Source: an uncultured Burkholderiales bacterium (GTDB lineage Bacteria; Pseudomonadota; Gammaproteobacteria; Burkholderiales; Burkholderiaceae_C). From it: a stretch of DNA of 22,170 nucleotides. A model generated the notes under the pieces. That model was not told the DNA's origin and made no database searches. It saw only the letters and a program-made list of their open reading frames with translations. This document shows positions 14,410 through 22,170 of the stretch, piece by piece; within the stretch, counting starts at the first letter, position 1; each line of letters begins with the position of its first letter. The translations under genes and the position numbers were made by a program. The stretch spans positions 1 to 22,170 of the forward strand of contig CAIQIL010000357.1 in the NCBI GenBank assembly GCA_903871865.1, read 5' to 3'.

Positions 14410-17400
14410 TTACTTACCAGCCGAGCAACCCTTCTTGCCTTCGCAAGCCTTGCTGTCACTGGCCGCGCTGCTTGGCTTGCCTGCCGCGGTGGGCGGCAAC
14501 GACACTTCCGCGTCCCCAGCGCCCAGCACATCCACGGTCAACACAGAAGACGCTTCCCGCTGCTTGCCACGCCCCTGAGCCGTTTCGGCCTGGGCAGTGC
14601 CAGCCGCAGCTTCAGAGCCCAAACCAGTGTTCACAGACAGGTTGACCGAAACGGGCGCAGCAGCCGGGCCAGATGGCGTGGCGCTCTTCACGTTGTCAGC
14701 GCCCAAAACAGGTCCAGGGATGACCACCTCAGGACCTTGAATGAACGCATCCAGCGCCAGCACCTGACCTCGCGGCGTCAACAGCACCACTTGGCCAGCA
14801 CTCTTCCCATTGGCATCCTTGACAATGCCAATGCCGCTGCCACTGACCGGGGGGGGCGTTGTTGAAACAACCTCACCGGAGCTCAATCGGGTAAGGACAG
14901 GATCAGACACAGCCACGTCGGTGTTAGAGCCCCGGCCAGAGTCGATGTTGCCATTGGCGCTGTACACCAGCAGGTCACCCGTGCCAATGACGAAGGCCTT
15001 CTGGGCATTGACCTGGAAGTCGCCGTCCGACAGAGACCGGATGCTGCCGCCGTTGGACACGAGACCTCGCTTGGTGGCCACTTCGGGCTTGCGATCGTTG
15101 GCCGAGAGGGCCGTGTAACCCACCAGCACGCGCCCACCCGGCGCAAAGAGGTCGATGCCACTGTTCGTGAAATCGCCTGTGCCGCGGGTTTGGATTTTGC
15201 TGCCTGCGATGTTGATGTCACCCTGGCTGGTGAAGCTGGTGCCAACGCCAGCCAGTTCAGCGGACTGCCTCAGGCCTGACAACAACACCTCTCGCACAAC
15301 AGATCGGCGAGCGGCAAACAAGGGATTGGCAGAGTCAGCCACCGCATTGGCCGCATTGCCCAAACGTTTGACTTCGCTCATGAGCACGTTGTCGCGGAAC
15401 TGCCTGAACAACGCCAAGTTGTGATCGGCTGGCGTGATGCTCTGACCCAAGGTCAACCCTGCGGCAGCCACACGCTCTTGCCACTGCTGAGCATAGTCAG
15501 GCGCAGTGCCTGCCACCAAGAAGGCCGCAGCCACCTCGGCGTTGAGTGTTCCGCGCTTGTCTACCAGTTCTGCCTTGCCGGTGTTGTCCAACGCACGGTA
15601 TGCAGCCAGAGCCTGGTCATAGCTCAGATCAGATTGACCCGACACCTTCTTCATGTAGCCGATCAAGGCCCTCTGGCCAGCCAGGTACTGCTGGTAGGCA
15701 TTGGAGCCGGTGTCATCCACAGACACGCCGGCATTCGCCGCCACAAAAGCCCAGACAGCATCAACACCCACCTTGGCCGGCGTCAGGTATGCCCGAACAA
15801 ACTGGTTATTGACCGCCGTTTCAGCGAACGACACCTGATGTGCACGCGAGAGTTGCCCGAAGTACTCCAGCGCACTGGCATAGCTCAAGGCCTTGGCGTC
15901 CAGCACCAAGGTCTGGGCAACGTAGCTGATGAGGTCTTGGCGCAATTGCGCGTCCTGGTCCAGGTAGCTGGCCTTGAAATTGGAGATGTTCAAGGTCTTG
16001 GTCGAGCCTGAAGAGACGCGGATACTGGCGCTCTCGCTGGGCAAGGCGGGGTTGTAGAGGTTGCCCACAGTTTCGATGCCGCCCGAGGTCACCAGGTTCA
16101 GGTCGCGACCCGCTTCCACCTGCAACTCGCCCACACCGCTGACCTGGATCAAGCCACGCTGGCGCAACGTGTCACTGACCACCGACGTAACACCCGTGAT
16201 GTCTCGGCCCGCCACCACGCGGGTGATGTCGGTGCTGCGGAAATGGAGGGTACGGATGTCAGGCAGGTTGATGTCTTCACCCGCGCTGATGTCTGCGGCC
16301 TTGCTGACGTTCAACGAACTGTCTGCATTGAAGTTGATGTCGCCTTCGGCATGGATGCGCACAGGTGTGATGTCGTCCTGGTGCAGCGTCATCGACAAGG
16401 GTGTGTCTACCTTCCCCACCGTGCGAAGGCTCGTGAGGTCAGACAACGTGCCCCCACTGACACTTGCACCAGCAGGCCGCGTTGCCGTGCCCGTGTTGAA
16501 AGCATTGACGTCTGCATCCACCAAGACCAGCGAGGTCGCTGCAGTGGAAGTACCCAAATTCAGGTCCTGTCCGGCATAAACCGTGAGATTGCCAGTTGCC
16601 GACGGGAACAACTGGATGGGGTTGCCGGTCGCCAGATTGACACTGCCCGAAGCCGCGTTCACAGACAAGGTTGGCGGCGCCAACAATGACCACCATGCGG
16701 CATGTGCAGAACCACGGCTTACTGAGAAGACCACCCTCTCAGCCGACGGCACATAGACCGTCATCAACTTGTTGAGCACGTCACCCAAGGAGGTGTTTGA
16801 CGTGCCTGGCAAGGCCCAGTTGATGTCACCCGCCGCCGAAGTGATGGACAAAGCTGCATCACTGCCATAAGTGAAGTAGCTGCCTGCCATGTTCGCGTCC
16901 ACACGCGCCTTGGCAGTGCCTGCCGCGACGGTCTGCCCGCTCACAATGGTCGGGTTGTAAACCGTGCTCATGGCCACAGTGCCGTTGGCACGCACAGCCC
17001 ATTGCCCATCCATCAGACCCAGCACGAGTCCAAGTTGCGGCAGGTTATTAGCATCGGCATAGGTATCACCCTTGGTGATGCTGCCACCTGCTTCGATCGC
17101 ACCTTGACCACGCGACAACAGGTACGCACCACCCGACACATTGCCACCGGCTCGCACCAGAACGTCACCACCGTTGGTGATGACCTGGCTGTAGGCGCCC
17201 GTTGCAGCATCTTGCACCGTGCGGCCTGTGGTGGTGGAAGCCACGCCCACATTGCGGATGTCATTGCCCGCGACCACGCGCAGGTTGCCACCACCCATGG
17301 AGCCAAAACCCTGACGGAAGCTGTCAAATGCCGTCCACCATGCAACGCTGCTGGCCTGCGGGCCCGCATGCAGCAGGTAGTTGCCGAACAACTCGGAAAT

Positions 17401-20400
17401 GGCAGGAGCCACCACATTGCGGCCCGCGCTCACTTCCATGCGGCCACCCTGCTCGGTGTATTGCTCCCAAGCTGATTTCACGTTGTCGCGGCGAGACGCC
17501 AAATTGGCCGGCGTGGCCGCCAGCTTGCCCGCCACATAAATGGACGCCGGGCTGGGCAAGGTGGTGCCAGCAGGCGTGTTGCCCTTGAGAACCACGTCCT
17601 GAGACGCTGCCACCTCGATGGAACCTGACGTGGTGCGGATGACCTTGTCGGCTGCCACGGTCAGGTCCTTCGCCAGTGAGCTGCTGGTTTTGAGCAGGCC
17701 GGCCGAGTTCACATCCGCACCCGCCACCAGACGCATGGAAGCGCCATCGCCCGCCACGATGGTGGTGGGGGCAGTGGCCGTGCCGCTTGCACGGCCAGCG
17801 GCGCTGAAGCCGTCGCTCAGGTTGGCATTGATGTTGACGTTGCCCTTGGCACGCACCGTGAGCGCGATGGGCTCACCGCCGCTGCGCAGGTTGGCCAGGT
17901 TCCAGTCGGTGCCCAGGGTGAAATCCCCATCCGTGCGAATTTCAATGCCGGTTCGCACATGGTAGGCCGCGCTGGTGGTGGACCATCCAAGGCTGCTCTT
18001 GATGGCATTGGTGTTCGCCGTTGTGATGCCCTTCGCATAGGCGATCACGTCACCCGCCGTGCCGATGGTCAGCGCGTTGGCATTGGTCATGTTGACCGAT
18101 GCGGTGGTGGCAAACACCTTGACAGACTCTGCAGTGATCTCCCCCGCCTTGAGCGTGGCTCCCGGAGCAGTGATCTTCACGCCGTTGGTGCCGACAGCTT
18201 GGGCACGCATCACGATGCGCCCGTCGCCTGCGCTGTCGCCTGAAGCGTTCACGCTGGCACCGGCCTGCGCATCCACCGTGCCCTGGGTGGATGCGAGAAG
18301 CACATCACCACCGTTCGCACCGGTTGCGCTGGAAGATGCGTCAATGCTGGCGCCGGACCGGAGCGTGAGGTCGTCACGTGCGCTGAGCTGCACCACCCCA
18401 CCTCGGGCGGCCGTGGCGGCAATCACAGCACCGTTGTCCAAGGTGAGCTTGCCGCCATCGGCACTCAGAAGGACGCGGGCTGCCGTCAGACCTGTGCTCA
18501 GGGCCTGGTTGCCCTCACGCACTCGCACGTCCACTTCGCGATGCGAGCCGCCATCGTTGATGGCCTTTACCAGAGCATTCAGCCCCTGAGTCGCTTGCGA
18601 TGCAACCACGGCTGTGCCGCGCTCGCTTTCTCGCAGCACACGTGCGGCATCCACCGTCACGATGCCCGACTCACTCGCCTTGCTGGCCGAACCCATCAAC
18701 TTGGCCTGCTCCCCCATCACCACGGTGCCCGAGCCCTTGGCCCAGGTCTGGTCAGCCGCCACCAGGGTGATGGCGCCCGCAACACCAGAGCTCACCCCTG
18801 CCGTGGTGGACACAGGCGCGGACACATCCAGCGTGCCGCGCACGACCACATCACCTTGCTGAGCCACCGCCTTGATGCTGCCTGCGTTGGCCACCGAGGT
18901 CCAGGTACTGCCTGCCTGTGCCACCCAGCCAGCGGCACGGGTGGTCGAACCCGTGTCGAAAACAACGGTGTCGGCACTGGTGCCATCACCACGACCTGTC
19001 AAGTTGACCTTGCCTGAAGCCAGATCCACCACACCGGACTGCACCACGCGCTGACCCGACAGGTTCAAGCTGGCGCCGGCACCTACCACATCACTCAGGG
19101 TTCGCGCGGTGGCGACCTGCGCGTCAGGCATGGCTGGCTTGACTTGGTCGATGGCTGCAACGGTCAGCACCTTGGCGCTGTCCACGGTGGCACTGGCACC
19201 GCGAGCCGCCGACACGCGCGCCGCGTTCAGCAGCAAGTCACCCTGGGCACCGACATTGGACGCCCCACGCACGACGACATCACCCGTGGTGGCTATTTCA
19301 CTGTTCAGGAAGGCCAGACGCTGAGCGCCCGTCACCCCATCGGCGCCCATGGTCACGCCTTCAGCGGTTTTGTCCGCCACCACCGGCCTGGCCATGACGG
19401 TCAACGATGTGTTGCCCACCAGGCTTGGATCTGTCGCTCTACCGGAGGTGTTGCGCAAGGTCACTTGCTGGGCAGTCACCAAGGCCTTTTGGCCAGTGGC
19501 AGCGCTCGTGGCCACACCACGCAGGTTGGCCGTGTCGAGCACCAAAGACTTTGTCAGCAGCGAGCCATCGGCCGCAACACCGCCAAGCTGCACATTGCCC
19601 ACCAGGTCAATGCTCTTGTAGCCGCGCAGTTGCAGGCGCGTGAGTTTGTTGACCGATGCAGCATCCACCACCAGGGCACCTGCCTGGCCGGAATCACCAC
19701 CCACGGCGATGCTGTTGGTGCCGATGCCAAGGGCACTGGTGTCCAGCGTCAACGCCTGCTGACGAATCACCTGACCGCTGCTGTCCAGTTGAACGGAGGC
19801 ACCTGCAAGCGTCACGCCCTGCCCCAGGCTCAAGGTCTTGGTGCTTGTGCCATTGACCTTGCTCAGATCGCGGCGCAAATCGGTGTTGGCCTGGTTGCTC
19901 ACCACCAAGGCAGCCCCTTCACCCACCACAGTCATTGAACGCGCCGTGTCAGGGCCTGCAGCTGAAGTGCGGATGGTGACGCCATCCGCAACAGACACCG
20001 CATCCTTGGCAACAAAAATCAGCTCCTTGCCAACGTTGACGTCGCTGGCAACGGCCACGGTCGATGCGGTTGCCGTGATCTGCGTGCCGCTGCTGCTGTC
20101 CGTGCGCAACCCACCCAGCAGGATGCTCGCGGCACCTGTGGCGGCCAAAGCCTTGGCACTGACGCTGCCATCAGGTCCTGCTGCCGGGTCGACATCGGTC
20201 ACCACCCGCATGTTGGCCATGGCCAAGTCAAGTTGACCACCAGCAAAACCTTCTGCAGCGGACAGATCGTACTTGGCTGCCCAGTTGAAGGCACCGTCCG
20301 TGGCATGCAAAGAAACGCGTCCGGCATCACCAGGACGCGACACCGTCGCATCCGACGAGGCTGCCAGCAACGCGTTGATCGAGGTCAGCGTGCTGTCAGC

Positions 20401-22170
20401 CGACTTTGCGCGGAAAGTGGCCTCAGGCTCCAACAGCAAAGCCAGGCGGTTGTCATTGCCACCATTGATGGACGTGCCAACCGCTGTGCGATAACCCGAA
20501 ACAACAACGCTGCCGTCGTCATTCTGCTGTGCAGCCTTGATCGACTGACCGACGTTGAGCGTCGTTTCCGAAACGATCACAGCCCCAGCCAAGCTGGCAT
20601 ACCGGGCTGGCAACAAAGTGTAGTAACCCTTGGCCAACACGCCATTATCGGAGCCGACGAACACACGGTCACCCGCGTTCAGCGCGGTGCCAACAGCCTT
20701 GGTCGATGCGTTGATCTCGGTGTCGTACGGCGCAAACTCGTAGTTGTAGCCGGGCAAGATGACGTACACGTTCTTGCGCGATGTTGTGTCTGTCGTGCCG
20801 CCGGCGCCCGAGACGAACTCAGGCGCAACGATGTCGCCACCGCCCTGGGCCTTGATCTGGGAGCTCGCATCGATGGTCAGGCCTTTGCCGGACACCAGAA
20901 TGGCCTTGCTCACCGGCAAACCATTGAGCTTGGTCGTGGTCAGCGAGGTGGTGTCCACCGTGCCATCGCTGGTGCCATTGACCGAGTAGACCCAATCGCG
21001 CTGGTTGATGGTGGTGCCAACGGGTACCGTCACGCCGAGGCCCGACACCGACAGTTCGCTGTTGGCCCCCAACACCGGCGTGTTCTCTGCGTTGATGGTG
21101 ATGCTACCGAAGGGCTGACGAACGTTGCCATTGATGGTGACGTCGGTGGCCTGCAAGGTCAGGCTGGCCAATGCAGACAGGGGCGTTGCGCTGCTGGAGG
21201 CACCTGCTGCTGGTGGGTTCACCGTCAGGAGTGACGTGCCGAGGTTGCCTTGCACAAGGAAATTGCTCAGGGTGCTGGCGTAGATTTGCCCAGCGCTGAG
21301 CGTCAGGTTCTGCGCAAAGTTCAGGCGCCCAGTCAATGCGGTGGTTTCAGTGACATTGCGGCCAATGAATCGGATTTCGCCGTTGGTGCGTGAAGCACCA
21401 CCATCTGCGCCCAGCGTTGCATTGAGGCCGATGTCGCTGGCGCCACGGAAAGCACTGTGCCCATGTACCTCGATCAGACCCGCATTCACGCTCAGCGTGC
21501 CATCACCAGAAGTGGCCTCTGGTGTGGTGAACGCCTTGGCGCCAGAGAGTTCCTTGATGCTCTTGGCACCCAGCGCCACGTACTGCGCCTTCACCCCGTG
21601 CGCACCCCCCTGAACCTCCAGCGCCTGGCTGTTGAGTGTCAAGGAACGGAAGGCACCCATGCCCGGGGTGCTGGACACCAAATCCACACCTTGCTTCAGC
21701 AAGACACGGTCGTCAGCACGCAATTCAACACGGTCAAAGCCAGAGCCATTGATGAGCTTGGTGGACACCACGCCTTGACCTGTGTCGGCGTCACCGCGGT
21801 GCTGTTTCAAAGCGTCGGCCGACGCCTCAATCACGATGGCGCGCTCCCTTGCGATGTAGGGATTGCCAGATGTTTGCACCGTGTCGTAGCGACCCTCACG
21901 GCTGACCGACAGGCTGAGAGAAGCACCCGACACCGAAGCGTCAGGGCGGGTTGCGGTGACTGTGCCTTCCAGCAGGAATCCGTCCGTGCTGGCAACGACC
22001 AAGTTACCAGCGCCCTTTGAAACGCTGGACGTCACGCTGCCGCGCTCGATGGTGAGCGCACCGCTGACGCCGCTGAGGTTGATGTCGGAACCCACTTCGG
22101 TGACCACACGGCCACGCACCGAGGTGGTTTGACCGTTGTCATTGAGCTTGACCGTGCCACCACCCCAGAC
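14410..22170 (-). CDS. Giant filamentous haemagglutinin-family surface protein (DUF3739-type), 3' part; N-terminus beyond the right edge
   Basis: The frame is open to the right edge, giving 2586 visible residues ending in TAA. The protein is rich in Gly, Ala, Ser, Thr, Val and Asn, with many beta-helix-type repeats such as LRVVAGNDIRNV, LQVEAGRDLNLV and VVAGRDITGV. Family landmarks include QGGGDIVAPEFVSGAGG followed by ILPGYNYEFAPYDTE (about 20715-20850), YYTLLPARYASLAGA (about 20590-20635) and WWTAFDSFRQGFGSMGGGN (about 17285-17342), typical of Burkholderiales filamentous haemagglutinin proteins with a DUF3739 region. A helical segment of about 245 residues (about 15235-15975) interrupts the beta-rich part. 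The C-terminus has the only two cysteines (CEGKKGC, 14425-14445). It should be secreted and surface-bound. The TPS secretion domain, if present, and any TpsB partner would lie outside the window. No toxin domain is seen at the C-terminus. Confidence 0.93.
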   Translation of the reverse strand, partial: VWGGGTVKLNDNGQTTSVRGRVVTEVGSDINLSGVSGALTIERGSVTSSVSKGAGNLVVASTDGFLLEGTVTATRPDASVSGASLSLSVSREGRYDTVQTSGNPYIARERAIVIEASADALKQHRGDADTGQGVVSTKLINGSGFDRVELRADDRVLLKQGVDLVSSTPGMGAFRSLTLNSQALEVQGGAHGVKAQYVALGAKSIKELSGAKAFTTPEATSGDGTLSVNAGLIEVHGHSAFRGASDIGLNATLGADGGASRTNGEIRFIGRNVTETTALTGRLNFAQNLTLSAGQIYASTLSNFLVQGNLGTSLLTVNPPAAGASSSATPLSALASLTLQATDVTINGNVRQPFGSITINAENTPVLGANSELSVSGLGVTVPVGTTINQRDWVYSVNGTSDGTVDTTSLTTTKLNGLPVSKAILVSGKGLTIDASSQIKAQGGGDIVAPEFVSGAGGTTDTTSRKNVYVILPGYNYEFAPYDTEINASTKAVGTALNAGDRVFVGSDNGVLAKGYYTLLPARYASLAGAVIVSETTLNVGQSIKAAQQNDDGSVVVSGYRTAVGTSINGGNDNRLALLLEPEATFRAKSADSTLTSINALLAASSDATVSRPGDAGRVSLHATDGAFNWAAKYDLSAAEGFAGGQLDLAMANMRVVTDVDPAAGPDGSVSAKALAATGAASILLGGLRTDSSSGTQITATASTVAVASDVNVGKELIFVAKDAVSVADGVTIRTSAAGPDTARSMTVVGEGAALVVSNQANTDLRRDLSKVNGTSTKTLSLGQGVTLAGASVQLDSSGQVIRQQALTLDTSALGIGTNSIAVGGDSGQAGALVVDAASVNKLTRLQLRGYKSIDLVGNVQLGGVAADGSLLTKSLVLDTANLRGVATSAATGQKALVTAQQVTLRNTSGRATDPSLVGNTSLTVMARPVVADKTAEGVTMGADGVTGAQRLAFLNSEIATTGDVVVRGASNVGAQGDLLLNAARVSAARGASATVDSAKVLTVAAIDQVKPAMPDAQVATARTLSDVVGAGASLNLSGQRVVQSGVVDLASGKVNLTGRGDGTSADTVVFDTGSTTRAAGWVAQAGSTWTSVANAGSIKAVAQQGDVVVRGTLDVSAPVSTTAGVSSGVAGAITLVAADQTWAKGSGTVVMGEQAKLMGSASKASESGIVTVDAARVLRESERGTAVVASQATQGLNALVKAINDGGSHREVDVRVREGNQALSTGLTAARVLLSADGGKLTLDNGAVIAATAARGGVVQLSARDDLTLRSGASIDASSSATGANGGDVLLASTQGTVDAQAGASVNASGDSAGDGRIVMRAQAVGTNGVKITAPGATLKAGEITAESVKVFATTASVNMTNANALTIGTAGDVIAYAKGITTANTNAIKSSLGWSTTSAAYHVRTGIEIRTDGDFTLGTDWNLANLRSGGEPIALTVRAKGNVNINANLSDGFSAAGRASGTATAPTTIVAGDGASMRLVAGADVNSAGLLKTSSSLAKDLTVAADKVIRTTSGSIEVAASQDVVLKGNTPAGTTLPSPASIYVAGKLAATPANLASRRDNVKSAWEQYTEQGGRMEVSAGRNVVAPAISELFGNYLLHAGPQASSVAWWTAFDSFRQGFGSMGGGNLRVVAGNDIRNVGVASTTTGRTVQDAATGAYSQVITNGGDVLVRAGGNVSGGAYLLSRGQGAIEAGGSITKGDTYADANNLPQLGLVLGLMDGQWAVRANGTVAMSTVYNPTIVSGQTVAAGTAKARVDANMAGSYFTYGSDAALSITSAAGDINWALPGTSNTSLGDVLNKLMTVYVPSAERVVFSVSRGSAHAAWWSLLAPPTLSVNAASGSVNLATGNPIQLFPSATGNLTVYAGQDLNLGTSTAATSLVLVDADVNAFNTGTATRPAGASVSGGTLSDLTSLRTVGKVDTPLSMTLHQDDITPVRIHAEGDINFNADSSLNVSKAADISAGEDINLPDIRTLHFRSTDITRVVAGRDITGVTSVVSDTLRQRGLIQVSGVGELQVEAGRDLNLVTSGGIETVGNLYNPALPSESASIRVSSGSTKTLNISNFKASYLDQDAQLRQDLISYVAQTLVLDAKALSYASALEYFGQLSRAHQVSFAETAVNNQFVRAYLTPAKVGVDAVWAFVAANAGVSVDDTGSNAYQQYLAGQRALIGYMKKVSGQSDLSYDQALAAYRALDNTGKAELVDKRGTLNAEVAAAFLVAGTAPDYAQQWQERVAAAGLTLGQSITPADHNLALFRQFRDNVLMSEVKRLGNAANAVADSANPLFAARRSVVREVLLSGLRQSAELAGVGTSFTSQGDINIAGSKIQTRGTGDFTNSGIDLFAPGGRVLVGYTALSANDRKPEVATKRGLVSNGGSIRSLSDGDFQVNAQKAFVIGTGDLLVYSANGNIDSGRGSNTDVAVSDPVLTRLSSGEVVSTTPPPVSGSGIGIVKDANGKSAGQVVLLTPRGQVLALDAFIQGPEVVIPGPVLGADNVKSATPSGPAAAPVSVNLSVNTGLGSEAAAGTAQAETAQGRGKQREASSVLTVDVLGAGDAEVSLPPTAAGKPSSAASDSKACEGKKGCSAGK

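Noticed and set aside
14410..14700. CDI-type toxin/immunity end of the haemagglutinin-like gene
   Set aside because: There is no VENN-like boundary, no toxin-like domain and no small immunity gene downstream. The protein ends in a Pro/Ala/Ser-rich stretch and the cysteine hook, and the next gene is on the opposite strand.

Overview
The window is high-GC DNA with dense, short-spaced operons. The protein families present (an RND efflux operon, a DUF1840 protein, a Porin_5-type porin, and a filamentous haemagglutinin-family giant with DUF3739-like features) point to a betaproteobacterium of the order Burkholderiales, probably near Comamonadaceae/Sphaerotilaceae. This assignment is inferred from family content and base composition, not from a marker gene. 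No tRNA, rRNA, CRISPR array or insertion sequence was seen.

Region 1 (1-4749, minus strand) is a complete-looking HAE1-type RND multidrug efflux operon: a periplasmic adaptor lipoprotein (3448-4749), the inner-membrane RND pump (285-3437) and the start of an outer-membrane channel lipoprotein (1-280, cut by the window edge). No regulator gene lies next to it. Region 2 (5008-6074, minus strand) is a pair of housekeeping-type genes: a histidine phosphatase and a DUF1840 protein.

Region 3 (6140-11796, minus strand) is a tight six-gene operon. In transcription order it encodes an ExbB-like proton channel carrying a secreted DUF2341 plus LamG-like ectodomain, two different ExbD proteins, a TonB-like protein with ten consecutive prolines, a porin with an N-terminal periplasmic helix, and an exported coiled-coil protein. 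Start and stop codons are 9-41 bp apart or overlapping. It reads as a dedicated proton-motive-force machine whose outer-membrane partner is a porin instead of a plugged TonB-dependent receptor.

Region 4 (11996-14338, plus strand) is divergent from the exb operon and encodes a TPR plus GT41 (SPINDLY/OGT-type) glycosyltransferase. It converges on Region 5 (14410-22170, minus strand), at least 2586 residues of a filamentous haemagglutinin-like surface protein whose N-terminus lies beyond the right edge. A perfect 12-bp inverted repeat flanked by T/A tracts on both sides separates the two genes and should terminate both. The visible part of the giant protein contains no cysteine except two in its last eleven residues, a pattern like the C-terminal disulfide anchor of Haemophilus HMW1. 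HMW1 is itself glycosylated by a GT41 enzyme (HMW1C).

The most interesting hypothesis is that Regions 3-5 form one surface system: a giant beta-helical adhesin, a GT41 enzyme that glycosylates it, and an ExbB(LamG)/ExbD/ExbD/TonB/porin/coiled-coil complex that energises its export, display or movement. Only the co-location and the sequence features are seen; the functional link is inference.
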